Below are positions 37,301 through 48,660 of a DNA stretch of 64,000 nucleotides, piece after piece. The notes below the pieces were generated by a model. It was not told where the DNA came from, searched no databases, and was given only the letters and a program-made list of their open reading frames with translations. Source of the stretch: Halicephalobus mephisto (Eukaryota; Nematoda; Chromadorea; Rhabditida; Panagrolaimidae); contig SWDT01000007.1 of assembly GCA_009193035.1 (NCBI GenBank), positions 310,001 through 374,000 of the forward strand, read 5' to 3'. How positions within the stretch are numbered: the first letter of the stretch is position 1; every line of letters starts with the position of its first letter. Made by a program: the position numbers and the translations under genes.

Positions 37301-38904
37301 TTTTTAATTAATTTTATTTTTATTTTTAATTTTAATTATTTTAATTTTAATTTTAATTTTAATTTTAATTTTAATTTTAATTTTTAATTTTAATTAATTT
37401 TATTTTTATTTTTAGTTTAATTTTATTTAATTTTATTAAGTTTATTTTAATTTTATTTTTACTTTTTAATTAATTTTTAATTTTAAGATCAGATTACTGT
37501 AGAAGTTTCTAGAATATTTCAGAAACTTTTATTTGATTTTAGAAAATTTTAATTTTAACTTTTTTGAAGTTTAAAGATTTTTAAAAATTCGAAATTTTAA
37601 TTTCTTTAAATATATTTTTTAGTGTTGTCATTGACGAAGAAAATTGGTCTAAGTTCATCTCATGAAATTGAACTTCTGAAATCAGCGGTTTTTCCTCCTT
37701 TAATTTGTCATTATGCGAGACAAAACGACATTGCCCAATTGGAAAGCCTCAGAAGTTCAGGAGCTAATCTGGGTCTTGAGGACAGTAACAACACCACTGC
37801 TTTGCATATTGCGGCAGAATTGGGACACACAGAAATGGTTCAGTACCTCCTGGAACAAGGTGTCAGTGTACATGCAAAGTAAGTTATTTTTGAGTTTCTA
37901 CGATATTAAAAAACTTCAAATTACTGTAGTTTTTAGAAAATTTAGGATAATTTAATAAAAATGTTTTTTTAATTTCTACGATATTAAAAAATTTCAAATT
38001 ACTGTAGTTTTTAGAAAATTTAGGATAATTTAATAAAAATGTTTTTTTAATTTCTACGATATTGAAAAATTTCAAATTACTGTAGTTTTTAGAAAATTTA
38101 GAATAATTTAATAAAAATGTTTTTTTAATTTCTACGATATTGAAAAACTTAAAATTACTGTAGTTTTTAGAATATGTAGGGTAATTGGATAGAAATATTT
38201 TTGAGTTTCTACGATACTAAAAAACTTTAAAAATTAATGTTTTTCTAGAGTATTTACTTTGGAATAATTTAGTAAAAATGTTTTTGAATTTCTACGATAT
38301 TAAAAAATTTCAAATTTCTGTAGTTTTTGGAAAATTTAGAATAATTGGATAAAAATATTTTTGAATTTCTACGATATTAAAAAACTTCAAATTACTATAG
38401 TTTTTAAAGTATTTAGGGTAATTGGATAAAGATATTTTTTTATAATAATGTGATTTTTATAGGGATTGGAAACAAGAAACTCCTCTTATTAAAGCCATTT
38501 ATTCCAAAAATGTGGAAATTGTAAAATTACTAAAAAAAGCTGGAGGACAGTTATTGCTTCGTCCATTGGATATCGGAATAGCCATTTATCTGGCTGTTTC
38601 GAAAGGAGATCTCCAAAGTATTGAAGCCTGGATTGCCGCAGGGGCTGATATTTCGTCGAAGGATTATCACGGTAAAACTCCACTTCATACTGCAGTTTCT
38701 GTGAAAAATTTGGAAATTATAAAATATCTTTGTGATAATGGTGCTAAACCTGATACTGTAGATGATTGTGGAAAATCGCCAATTAATTATGCTAAATTAT
38801 CTAAAGAAACGGAAATTGTAGAATTATTATCAAATTATACTAATAATCAAAATAATTTGGAAAATGGAAATCACAGAGCGGAATTTACAATCGGAGAAGA
38901 TTAG
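31326..38904 (+). CDS. ASPG: Cytosolic-type L-asparaginase with C-terminal ankyrin repeats
   Basis: Hydrolyses L-asparagine to aspartate and ammonia. Exons: 31326-31401, 32158-32260, 34479-34830, 35110-35595, 35976-36186, 36697-37179, 37623-37878, 38463-38904; phases are consistent, giving about 802 residues. The asparaginase domain starts near residue 199. Catalytic elements are present: YTGGTVGM (nucleophile Thr, about 207), QGTDTLAY (Thr-Asp pair), SDGRENL, and Lys in NRCTKFD. C-terminal half: LQPPVKGVVLQTFGAGN, SDMTTETALIKLSYVLG. From about residue 575 come ankyrin repeats (TALHIAAELGHTEMVQYLLE, TPLHTAVSVKNLEIIKYLCD). This is the animal 60-kDa asparaginase layout. About 195 residues precede the domain, Ser/Thr-rich and acidic, longer than human ASPG (573 aa). 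The first exon uses a weak donor (AAAG|GTCAAG) and is the least certain part. Introns hold minisatellites at 31.5, 33.9, 34.9, 35.6 and 37.9 kb. AATAAA at 39013-39018. Confidence 0.95.
31490..31810. repeat. Minisatellite with GCGCGCAA motifs (asparaginase intron 1)
   Basis: About five copies alternating TGTTGCGCGCAAAGTGCAGA and GTGCGCGCAACCTGCAGATT, joined by TTTGATTTTGATGTTGAT. The palindromic GCGCGC islands are unusual in this AT-rich DNA. Confidence 0.8.
32290..32690. repeat. Dispersed CTACAGTATCCC repeat (asparaginase intron 2)
   Basis: Nearly the same sequence and order as 22.43-22.83 kb, including GACAGCCGAGAGTGTTACTC and AAAAACCAGCTGTTAGGATA. The two are copies of one interspersed element. 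Confidence 0.8.
33880..34420. repeat. Degenerate repeat with CCGCTTTGATCTGA core (asparaginase intron 2)
   Basis: Five copies of ACTGTC..CCGCTTTGATYTGA followed by a CAGTGNRAGTYAA-like tail, at about 33895, 33995, 34115, 34237 and 34397. The spacing is roughly 100-160 bp. Confidence 0.7.
34850..35100. repeat. TTTCATATATCAAATTT tandem repeat (asparaginase intron 3)
   Basis: Short units of CATATATCAAATTTGAATTT and ATCAATTTCGTTCAATTTTG fill the intron between exons 3 and 4 up to the acceptor at 35109. Confidence 0.8.
35600..35960. repeat. AACTTTTTCATATATAAAAAT tandem repeat (asparaginase intron 4)
   Basis: Imperfect units of about 20-25 bp (CATATATAAAAAGTAACTTT) occupy the whole intron between exons 4 and 5. 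Confidence 0.8.
37885..38440. repeat. Tandem repeat of about 87 bp, about 6 copies (asparaginase intron 7)
   Basis: Units contain TTTCTACGATATTAAAAAAT, CAAATTACTGTAGTTTTTAG and ATTTAGGATAATTTAATAAA. The early copies are almost identical and later ones diverge. Confidence 0.85.
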
Positions 38905-39057
38905 ACATAATCTGATGTAGTTTTTTTCAGTTTATTATACTGTAATTTTTTCGATTTAGTATATTATACTTTTTTGATTTATCATACTGTATTTTTTGAT
39001 TTGTGAATTTGAAATAAAGTTTTAGTTCTAAACTTAAAAAGATTAATTTTTATTTAT

Positions 39058-39625
39058 TATTATATCGATGTATTAACTAACTATTGCTTAAGCAAGTCAG
39101 GTGTCGAAGAAAAATTTCTACATGCAAGACGGTGAGCATACTGTACATATGACAGACAGGAGACCAATTAGTTAATATTCACAGTTGTTATTGTAGTTAA
39201 TTTTCTTTATATCGACATATTAACTAGCTATTGCTTAAACAAGTCAGGTCTTGAGGAGAAATTTCTACATGCAAGACGGTGAGCATACTGTACATATGAC
39301 AGACAGGAGACCGATTAGTCAATATTCACAGTTGTTATTGTAGTTAATTTTCGTTATATCGACATATTAACTAGCTATTGCTTAAGCAAGTCAGGTCCCG
39401 AAAAGAAATCCAGCATGCTGGGCAGTAGGCATGCTGTACATACAATAGACCTAGTGTTGATTAGTTAATATACAGTTGTTATTGTAGTTAATTTTCGTTA
39501 TATCGACATATTAACTAGCTATTGCTTAAACAAGTCAGGTCTCAAAGAGAAATTTCTACATGCGAGACGGTGGGCATACTGTATATATGACAAACTTAGT
39601 GTTGACTAATTGATTAATATATTCC
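39058..39625. repeat. Tandem repeat of about 150 bp, four copies
   Basis: Units contain TATTAACTAGCTATTGCTTA, AAGCAAGTCAGGTC, GAGCATACTGTACATATGAC and CACAGTTGTTATTGTAGTTA. It begins about 40 bp past the asparaginase poly(A) signal. Confidence 0.85.
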
Positions 39626-40854
39626 TATTGTGCTTAATCTTTTCATAAATAAAAAACTCATATCCCTCATTCCTCACAACCATTTCAATTCACAAATACC
39701 TAATATCTATCATACTATATTTTTTTAATTTCTCAAAAAAATTTTTAATTTAAGATACTGCATTTTTTAAAATTTATTTTATTGTTTTTTATTTTTTAAA
39801 TTTTTAAAGAAATTCGAAAAAATTTTATTTTATCAAATTTTTGGAAAAATTCGAAATATTTAATTTTTTTAAATGAATTCCAAAATATTTTATTTTCCAA
39901 ATTTTTGGAAAAATTGAGTTTTCTTTTTTTTGAAAGCCAAATGATTGCATTACTCATTTTTCGGAAGTCTGTAAAAAAGCCGAAAAAGGGAGTGCCATTT
40001 TCGTTCATCATTTTCAACAATTTTTCTTTTTTTATTTTTTTTATTTTTATTTTTTTCTTAAAGAAAAAACAATTAATCGAATGTGATTTTTTCGTGTCAG
40101 ATGTTAATGAAATAATTTGTCAACTTCATAAAAATTTTTCGTATTGATTAAAAACAAAAATTTAGTTGTTGTAAAATACGAAATTTTCCAATTACTGTAG
40201 TTAATTTTTTAGATCATTAAAAATAATTTTATTAAATAAAAGATAAAACTTAATTATGTTGCAAAAGTCTCAAAATTACGGTAGATTTTTAGGTAAAAAT
40301 TAAAGTTAATTATCTTCAAGGAATTTTCCAATTACTGTAGTTAATTTTTAAGATCATAAAAATAATTTTATTAAATAAAACATAAAACTTAATCTTGCTG
40401 CGAAAGTTTCAAAATTACGGTAGATTTTTAGGTAAAAATTAAAATTAAATTTTATAACGAAAACTCCTCAATTACCATAGTAAATTTTAATTTTATCATG
40501 ATGTAACATTTTTGTTTCAACCATTTATGTTCCTATTTTTACAACTTTAACTAAAGAACTTACAAAACTAATTTCAAGTAACTTTACATCTGTTATATAA
40601 TATTGTAAAAACAATTTTAAGTAAGTTTCTATTTTTTAAATAGTTTTGATGTAAAATTTCAAATATTTTTAAAATCCAGAGTTTTCAGAATCCTGGATTC
40701 TGGAAGTTGATTATTGATTCTGATTTTAGATCTAGAATTTGAGTTTTATTATTATACTTTTTTACATTTCATTCCTATTTCACACAAATCAAAAAAGTTT
40801 ACAATAATTTTGAAATTAATTGTTTGCTTTTTTGATCCATCTTTTCAGTTAGTG

Positions 40855-41000
40855 ACGTGCGTAGGGGGTAGCTCGGCTTGGGATAAGGGTTTGCTTCATC
40901 ACCTGGAATTCCGTCTTCTTGCGCCCTGTGTCTTCAGCGAAACCGTCTGTCCACCGAGTTCTTGGTCTTCCGAGTGGTCTGGTCTTCTTTATTATTATAT
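40855..41000 (-). mobile_element. Non-LTR retrotransposon (RTE-like) C-terminal fragment 2
   Basis: Minus-strand frame reads RPLGRPRTRWTDGFAED, the GRPxxRW motif typical of the end of LINE ORF2 proteins. It continues to LIPSRATPYARH and a TAA at about 40857. Only about 140 bp of coding sequence remains, so it is a dead, truncated insertion. Confidence 0.8.
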
Positions 41001-41564
41001 TTAAGTACTTTTTTACTCAACTTTAAAGATGTTTTAAAAACTCCGAAATCAAAATTGAAGTTAGTTTTCAGAATTCTGGATTCTGAAGGTTGATTTCTGA
41101 TTCTGATTTTAGATCCAGAATCTGTGGGTTTTATCGTTATATTTAAGTACTTTTTCAGTTACAGTATAGGAATACAAATGCTTCGGACAGAAACTTCTGG
41201 AACAGAAATGTCACATAACCGCTTTCGTCACTTTGAGTGGAATTCCGCGGAAAAATCGACTTATAAGGATAATCAAGTTAAGTCTCGTCTCCAAAGTCTC
41301 TGAAAACCATGATAAACTTTTTCACGAATGAAAGTAAAACTTTGTGCAAAAGAAAATTCATAAAACAAACTTTTACTACAGACATTTTAAAAATTAATAA
41401 TATTTTTACAAATATCAATTTTTAAAAATTGATAATTTTTAGAATAATGTTGAATATTTCGCGATATATCAATTTTTCCTTTTTTATGCGTTGCGATTTG
41501 TAAGGTGTGTTGATTACCAAGCAAATGTGCGATGAAAAATTAGCTGATCGGTTACTAAGTGTTA

Positions 41565-41965
41565 AAATAATAAATAGAAATTTAATAATAATATTTATTG
41601 GAACACTAAAGATATAACATGTCTTCTTAGCACAACTACACCCGAGATCTATTCATGCCCTACAGTATTCCACACTTTCTGACATTCAGACTCTCTTCAG
41701 ATCCCCTTCTAGTCTACACAAGTGATTCTGGAGCGCTCGTGAATTTATATCTCCCACATAATTCAACAGAAAATCTCACTCATGCCCTACAGTATTCCAC
41801 ACTTTCTGACATTCAGACTATCTCTTCAGATCCCCCTTCTAGTCTACACAAGTGATTTTGGAGCGCTCGTGAATTTATATCTCCCACATAATTCAACAGA
41901 AAGTCTCACTCATGCCCTACAGTATTCTACTCTTCCCTGAGATTCTGATCCCCTTTCAACTCTAG
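41565..41965. repeat. Diverged CTACAGTATTCCAC repeat
   Basis: Two nearly identical sub-units of about 125 bp contain CATGCCCTACAGTATTCCAC and CTAGTCTACACAAGTGATT. Related to the elements at 22.4 and 32.3 kb. Confidence 0.7.
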
Positions 41966-42717
41966 TTTCCATCCCAACAGATATTAATCTTTATTTTTTA
42001 AATTTAAATTAATTTTTTTATTTTATTCAAAATAGTCCGTTTTTGAGTAACTGATGACTTTGGCCATTCATTCCTAATGATCTGTCTTTTTTGAAAAATT
42101 TTTGTTTCACATTTTGAATACATTGTAATACTTTTTTTAGATTCTGGGTAGTTTTTGGAATTTCATCAATTACTGTAATTCTCTCCAAAAACAAAATATC
42201 GGACAAAATTTCTCACAATCAGTCAGACTTCGCCCCGGGCGGTGTCTCTTTGCCTCAGGAAATACACGGGTCAAACAGCACCAAGGTCGAGTTAATTTTT
42301 AATCACTACTGTAAAAATTAAAAATTAATGTTTTTACGAGATCCTCTTGACATAAATTTTCTGAAGAATTTCAAAATAATGTTAAAATAAACTTTATTGG
42401 AATTTTTTTGAACATATTTTTAAATTTACAGTACTGTAGAAATTGAATAAAAATTTTCTAAATTTCTTGATTTTAAATATTTTTAAAAATATTCAATTTC
42501 AATGTTTTTTAAATATTTTTTTGAAAATATTTAATTTTAATGTTTTTTAAATATTTTTAAAAATGTTTAATTTTAACTTTTTTTAAAAAATTTTAAAAAT
42601 ATTTAATTTTGATGTTTTTTAAATATTTTTAAAAATATTTAATTTTAACTTTTTTTAGAAAATTTTTAAAATATTTAATTTTTGTGTTTTTTAAATAATT
42701 GATAATTCTAGATTAGG

Positions 42718-43071
42718 ATGTTCTCAGTTTTCGCGGAACACCGGATCGAACTCTATTACGCCTTCGGCATCCTCTGTCTCATCGGATGGCTGGTGTTCAA
42801 CCTCTGGGTCCTGAGGGATTACTTCTTTCCGTGGTGGTTTCAGCAGATTTACACCGAAACTGGACTTTCTAAACAAAAATTAGAACTTAAAAAACAAGAA
42901 ATCCTAATAAGGAACAGAGTAAGCAATGCCTTCAGCATCACCACCGCCATCGCCGTTCCCGGAAGACAAGTCCGATTCGATTCTGTCAGTGAACCCAGAA
43001 GGAACAGCCTTCCTGTCAACAATTCCGCCGTCCACGGCGTCAAACATTCTTCGATTTCCATGGGTGTGTGA
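42718..43071 (+). CDS. Small single-pass membrane protein, function unknown
   Basis: Single-exon frame of 117 residues starting at ATG 42718, after an acceptor-like GATAATTCTAG. I do not recognise the family. One strongly hydrophobic segment (about residues 13-33, YYAFGILCLIGWLVFNLWVL) is followed by aromatic FFPWWFQQIY at the membrane edge, then a basic Lys/Arg-rich stretch and a Ser-rich tail, giving a short N-terminus and a probable cytosolic C-terminus. GC content is well above its surroundings, which supports coding. It could be one exon of a larger gene. Confidence 0.55.
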   Translation: MFSVFAEHRIELYYAFGILCLIGWLVFNLWVLRDYFFPWWFQQIYTETGLSKQKLELKKQEILIRNRVSNAFSITTAIAVPGRQVRFDSVSEPRRNSLPVNNSAVHGVKHSSISMGV

Positions 43072-43179
43072 TCATTTAATAATTTTTAAATTAAAAATCA
43101 AACTTTTTAAATTATGTCAAATAATGAAATTTCTAAAATTAACAATAAAATTACAGTAAAACACTAGGATAGAGAATTT

Positions 43180-43565
43180 AAGGGTATGGAGTCAATTCTC
43201 ACCACGAAAGTTTTTAAAAATAAAGATGTTTAATTAATGTATAATTGTTTAAAACAGAAATAAACTCTCACCACAAAAGTTTTTAAAAATAAAGATGTTT
43301 AATTAATGTACAGTAGTCTAAAACAGAAATAAACTCTCACCACGAAAGTTTTTAAAAATAAAGATGTTTAATTAATGTACAGTAGTCTAAAACAGAAATA
43401 AACTCTCACCACGAAAGTTCCTAAAAATAAAGATGTTTACTTAATGTACAGTAGTCTAAAATAGAAATAAACTCCCACCACGAAAATCCCTAAAGATAAA
43501 GATCTTTAGTGAGAATAAAATTTTACAAAAATCAGTCTAAAAAGAGAGAAACCAACTCCCACCAC
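43180..43565. repeat. Tandem repeat of about 69 bp, five copies
   Basis: Units contain AAACTCTCACCACGAAAGTT, TAAAAATAAAGATGTTTAAT and GTACAGTAGTCTAAAACAGA. It lies about 110 bp after the small membrane-protein gene. No gene between here and 44.1 kb. Confidence 0.85.
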
Positions 43566-44137
43566 GAAACTCCAAAAATCACTACAATTTGACTTTCTTA
43601 TCAATACAAGTTTCACCTAAAAAAATTTTTATATCAATTTCCTTCCTAATGTTGAGAATTTCCCATATTAAAATTCCTTTTTCTTTACTTTCATGGGATT
43701 ATTTATATCCAAAAATATCCAACCAAATCTTAGAGAACAAACATCAGTCAATTTCAAAATCCAAATCATTCGCTGATACCCAAATTTCAAAAACAATATC
43801 CCAATCCAATTTTATTCAAAAAAAACTAGACAAAGTATGCAAAAAATCAGTCATACAACAATTATTCCCTTTCAACATTTCTCTCAAATTCAGCGAAATC
43901 ACCATTTTTGGCAGTTAAAAAATTAAATTTTAAAAATTTTCCATCCAATGTGAATCAAAAAGAAAAAACTGCCGGTGGGGAATAACTATTTTACAAAACA
44001 AATTTACCCAAATTCAAAAACCACTCCGATTCTATCCCAAAATAAACCACACATACCTTTCTTGTGCAATTTTCTAAAATTTCATCATATACAGTAATAA
44101 AAACAATTTTTTTAAGTAATCATACCTTTTCAAATTT

Positions 44138-46596
44138 TCATCTAATTCTTTGTCTAACTCCAGCAAATTTCAATTGTTCACGATTTCTTCTTATTGGAGA
44201 AAGCATTTTGTAATAACTTTCGTCTTTCTTATATATATCATACACAATAATTGATGAATTTTCCAATCCCACCATCACAAATTCTCCACATGGACTTTTA
44301 GTCATTGACAATACTCTCGAAGTTTGTTCTATATGATTAACGGCCAAAAATTTACCTTGTTCTTCTGTCGCCATTTGGTTAAATTTCCACGTAGAAACCA
44401 CACTTTTCGGTTGTCCATGGGATGTCGTCATTTCTCGATAATATGGATCAAAATTAATTCCAGATATTTGATTACCGGTATCGTAACTAAGTACAAGATT
44501 ACCTTCATCACTCAAATCCCAAAATTTCACACAATGATCGTTAGTTCCTCCACCTGTGGCCAAAATTCTATTACCTCCAACAAACGGTGGAGCTTCAGAA
44601 ATTGCTTTTACAGTAGCCAAATGTTGATTTAATTGAAAAAGAGGTACTTCAGTTTCACGACAAGCTTGTTGAGCATCGTAAACATTCACAATTGAGTCAG
44701 CTGATCCAGAAACAAGATATTGATCATTAAAAATCCATTGCAACCCGCAAATTTCGGCATTGTGATGATTATGCTCACTAAAAACCATAATCTTATAAAA
44801 CCAGTCAGTTTACAACTTCCAACATTATCTAAATTTTCAAAACTAAAGACTTAGTTCCAAAATACAGTATCCAAATTTTAAAACTTCCAAAACTAAAGAC
44901 TGAATTCCAAAATACAGTATCCAAGTTTTAAAACTTTCAAAACTTATCATTGAATTTTCAAAGATTTCAAAAAAAATCCAAATATTTCCAAAATTTCGGA
45001 AAATTCTAGATTCTTAAAAAATTCAAAACCTTCCAAAATCATTGTAAAATTTTCAAAAATTTTAAAATTTCTAATGTAAAATTCATAATTATTACAAATA
45101 ACAAACTTACGATAAAAATGAATGTCTTTGTCGAACATCATGAGTCTGCAAAGCTCCACCTCTGTTGCCAAAACTCAAACAGCCCGTCTTGTTCCAAGCA
45201 GCAGCGGCAATTCTCCAATTCCCTGTACCAAATTTCCTTAATAATACTTGTTTTTCAACATCATATAGATGAATAAATCCATTACTAAGACCAACAGCAA
45301 GGTATCTTGTATCTCCTGTGAATTTCACACAACAAACACTGACATATTGTCCTGGAACATCAGAGAAATCCACAAATTCACTTGCTTCGCCGTTTGCTGC
45401 GTTCCATAGACAGACACTTTGACCCAAAGCTATTGCCACAACATTCGTCGAGCTCCAATCAATGGGGTTCAAGTCTAAAAAGGAAAATACAACAGTGACT
45501 ATAAAAAAGAGAAATAAAATATTAACTATTAACTATTAAAAAAGGGAGGATAATGGTTACAAAAAAGTGCAATAGTATCAATAAAAAGAAAAATAAAATA
45601 TTAACTATTAAAAAAAGGATAGTGACTATAAAAAAGTCCAATAGTATCTGTAAAAAATAGTATTCATAGTAAAAAACTCACAAAAATCGTCAGGAAATCC
45701 AGGAGCGTCTAGTACGTGAACAGGCCTCTTGCAGTGGACTCGACTATCCTTCTTTACCGAACTCGATGGGGCCATACAAGTATACAGTACATTTTGGGAC
45801 TTCTGACCAGCGATTCTGGGAGCTCCATTCCGTCTCCATACGAGCATATCTACTCCGTCCGCAGGCACCCCGTTGAGTTCTCCATTGGATTTGTGTCGAA
45901 TCAGCATATCCGCGGCGTATTTCTTAGGAGAATTCGGTTCTGACCTCGACGTGTTCAATGATTCCTAAACAATGCAGTAAACTATTGTAAAAAATTGATA
46001 TAAAAATTCAAATGTTAAGAAGTTTATATATGAAAAAACTTTAAAAAATTCTGACATGATTTATATGACAATTTAACAGGAGAATTTTATAAGTTTTTAT
46101 ATGACAATTTGATAGGAGAACTTTATAAGTTTTTATAGAAAAATTTGATAGGAGACTTTTATAAGTTTTTATATGACAATTTAACAGGAGAATTTTATAA
46201 GTTTTTATAGAAAAATTTAACAGGAGAATTTTATGTTTTTATAGAAAAATTTGACAGGAGAATTTTATGTTTTTATAGAAAAATTGAACAGGAGAATTTT
46301 AAAGTTTTTATAGAAAAAGAACCAACCTCGGTCATTTTGAATCTGGCGAAATCCAGTTGATCCTGGTCGTGTTGGGCGATGTACCGATCTCCGTCAGTGA
46401 TCCCCTTGAAGTCCCCGTTCCTCGAGGGTGTTATGTTCCTGATCTTCAAGGCCCTGGAATCCTTCTTGGGACCGAAGCCGATGTGACTCGTCGGGGTCTT
46501 AGTTCGGTCCCCGTTCAAACCGGGTTTCGACGAGAGAGATATCGAATCAAACACCTCTGTTATATCGGTAACACGACTGGGAGTCTTTCGGAGCAT
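44138..46596 (-). CDS. fzy-1: CDC20/Fizzy, WD40 activator of the anaphase-promoting complex
   Basis: Recruits substrates such as securin and cyclin B to APC/C for ubiquitination at metaphase-anaphase; target of the spindle checkpoint. Exons (5' to 3'): 46596-46327, 45964-45682, 45474-45111, 44777-44138; phases agree, giving 518 residues. The N-terminus has the C-box GDRYIAQ (Asp70-Ile73) and the CDC20-type context QLDFARF. Then a linker ending RPVHVLDAPGFPDDFYLN and a WD40 propeller (NPIDWSSTNVVAIALGQSV, YVSVCCVKFTGDTRYLAVG, EICGLQWIFNDQYLVSGSAD, ILATGGGTNDHCVKFWD, SRVLSMTKSPCGEF). The last residues GVRQRIR are the IR tail that docks on APC/C TPR subunits. DRYI plus DAPGFPDDFYLN(P)IDWSS fits CDC20 better than CDH1. 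An acceptor TTTTTCAG directly precedes the A before the ATG, so the mRNA is probably trans-spliced with a 1-nt 5' UTR. Confidence 0.95.
46040..46325. repeat. Minisatellite of about 45 bp in fzy-1 intron 1
   Basis: Six to seven units of ACAGGAGAATTTTATAAGTT plus TTTATAGAAAAATTTGA. The array runs up to the donor at 46326. Confidence 0.85.
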
Positions 46597-46606
46597 TCTG
46601 AAAAAG
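46597..46606 (-). promoter_or_regulatory. Probable spliced-leader acceptor of fzy-1
   Basis: On the minus strand TCTTTTTCAG ends at 46598 and is followed by A then ATG. No upstream in-frame exon is needed. The next gene upstream on this strand (GST-fold) ends about 600 bp away, so an SL2-type operon is possible but unproven. Confidence 0.55.
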
Positions 46607-46669
46607 ATAAAAATGATCTAGATATCTCTAAAAACAAAAACAAATGGGAGATGAAGCGAGGACAAAGAA

Positions 46670-47135
46670 AACAATTGCGCGCCAGTGCGAGATTCAAAAA
46701 GAGCGAAATCCGGGTCTTTCGCGCACACTGCCAGCAACAAAGACGCGCCGGTGTGATATTCAAAAAAGAAAAATACCGGGTTTTTTCACACACGTTGCCA
46801 GAAGCTAGAGCGCAAAAATGTAAAGTTAAAAAAAAGAAAATTTGGATTTTTTCATGCAAACTGCCAGCAAGGAAGACGCACCGGTGCGGTTTTGAAAAAG
46901 AAAAATACCGGGTTTTTTCATGCACATTGCCGGCAGCATGGGCGCAAGAATGCAAAGTTGAAAAAAATTTGGATTTTTTCATGCACGTTGCCGGCAGCAA
47001 GAGCGCAAGAATGCAAAGTTGAAAAAAAGAAAATTTGGATTTTTTCATGCACGTTGCCGGCAGCACGGGCGCAGTAGTATAGAATTAAAAAACTAAAAAT
47101 TTAAACTTTTTATGCACGTTGCCAGCAAGGATGTA
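46670..47135. repeat. GC-richer minisatellite between the GST-fold gene and fzy-1
   Basis: About seven units of 60-68 bp with cores TTTTTTCATGCACGTTGCCG, GCAGCACGGGCGCAAGAATG and GTTGAAAAAAAGAAAATTTG. Both strands stay open for more than 150 codons, but the encoded peptides are simple repeats and not credible proteins. Confidence 0.85.
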
Positions 47136-47199
47136 ATTTACTTTTTTTTTCAAGTAATATTTTTTAAAATTTATAATTTATTATTAATTCTGTAAAATG

Positions 47200-48632
47200 C
47201 TAATAGAGATCAAAAAAACAATGTTCTCTTCTTTGGACTAGGATAAAATGAGCGAGTCGAGGATATTTGTTTTTGATTCTCGCATCTGATTTGAGGACAG
47301 TCCGGATCAAGAATCTCACAAAGTGGATCAGAAGGATATCCGCCCAAGTTAACTGAAATAATAATTTTTATTTTAAATTTCGTAATTTTAAAATTTTATA
47401 AATTTCATAATTTTTATAATTTTAAAATTTTATAAATTCCATAATTTTTACAATTTTAAAATTTTTATAATTTTCATAATTTTCATAATTTTCATAATTT
47501 TTACAATTTTAAGATTTTTATAAATTTCATAAATTTTAAAATTTTATAAATTTCGTAATTTTTAAATTTTATAAATTCTATACTTTTTAAATTTCATAAT
47601 TTTTTAAAGTTTTAAAGTTTATCGGTTTTTTAAACTTTGTTAATTTTTAAAATTACCCTTTGTCCAACAACGTAGATGCCGTTGTGAGCTCCCTTGACGA
47701 AATTTGTCAAAAGTTCCAAAATAAAAGTTATTTTTTCTTCGTCGTTTTTGGTTGTCAGTTGAAAAACGATCGTTTCCTCCCAGAGATCCAGAATCTGAGA
47801 AGCCACGGAACTCACGATGCAGTCTTCTCTTGGATTAGATCCATGGAGTCCTGAAACGAGGATTTTTATAAAATAAATAAACATAGATAATTCAGAATCA
47901 CTTTTAACTGATCGTAATCAACTTGTAAGAATCTCTGACTACGGTATTCATGTTGGATTCTAGGTGGATGTAATTGATAATAGGATTATAATCCGAAGGA
48001 TGTTGATCGTAATTGATCACTATCAACAAATACCTTTTTAGCTGCAGAAAAGAAGGACTTAAACAAGTTGATTGTGCTCAATTAGGATTATCTTTCGTTA
48101 GACTATAATCCTGCTATCGATTTTCATATGTTGGATTCTAACTGAGGGTAATCAATTTTAGAATTGTATTCCAAAGAAAGCTGATCCTAATTAACCACTA
48201 TCAATGTGTTTATATTTCTTTAGTTGCAGAAAATAAGGACTTGAACAAGTTGATTGTGTTCAATCAGGATTAACCTTCTTTGGACTACAATCCTATCATT
48301 GATTACGCTCAGTTAGAATTCAGCATGAATACCATAGGAAGGGATTCTGCAGGTTGATTACGTTCAGTTGTAAATGATTTTAAATTATTTGTGAACAATT
48401 GTTTACCAACAAAAGCCGCGATTCTTCTGCAAACAGGTCCGACTCCACTTACGAGGTTTCCATCGACGGATAAAGTCGGCAAAATTTTAGGAGATCCATG
48501 ACTTTTTCCGTTGACGGAGATTTCTGTGAATGGCAAATCCGTGAATCCCAGCAATTCCCGGATGACTTCAGAATACGGACTGTCTGGATTCTGGTAGAGA
48601 ACGAAGCTCGGAATAAGATTCTCAAACATCAT
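47200..48632 (-). CDS. GST-fold protein (glutathione S-transferase-like)
   Basis: Exons (5' to 3'): 48632-48407, 47850-47657, 47352-47200; phases fit, giving 190 residues. The N-terminal thioredoxin-like half has a Tyr at the usual catalytic place (SFVLYQNPDSP, Tyr13) and KILPTLSVDGN, matching the cis-Pro MPVLEVDG motif of nematode GSTs. The helical half has LTWADILLIHFVRFL, equivalent to LTxAD of GSTs. The loop between beta2 and the cis-Pro is shorter than normal, and the GST Ser-Asp glutathione site is only loosely matched, so activity is uncertain. Alternatives: a non-catalytic GST-fold scaffold such as an AIMP-type aminoacyl-tRNA synthetase cofactor. Intron 1 contains a foldback element (47.89-48.39 kb). 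A large tandem array begins about 30 bp upstream of the ATG. fzy-1 lies downstream on the same strand. Confidence 0.75.
47887..48390. mobile_element. Foldback element copy B (GST intron 1)
   Basis: Starts ATTCAGAATCACTTTTAACT followed by GATCGTAATCAAC. Ends with the complementary GTTGATTACGTTCAGTTGTA and AATGATTTTAAATT. Nearly identical over much of its length to 19.75-20.2 kb. Confidence 0.85.
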
Positions 48633-48660
48633 AGAATTCCAAAAATCCAAAAATAAATAT

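Larger units (their letters stand above)
38905..42717. other. Intergenic region dominated by repeats
   Basis: After the asparaginase come a tandem repeat (39.06-39.62 kb), low-complexity A/T tracts, a LINE fragment (40.86-41.0 kb), a diverged CTACAGTATTCCAC repeat (41.57-41.96 kb) and TTTTTAAATATTTTT repeats (42.32-42.7 kb). No gene recognised. Confidence 0.6.

Noticed and set aside
46357..47066. Long open frames on both strands (over 160 codons) near 46.4-47.1 kb
   Set aside because: They follow the minisatellite unit, encode only simple repeats on both strands, and overlap the true first exon of fzy-1.
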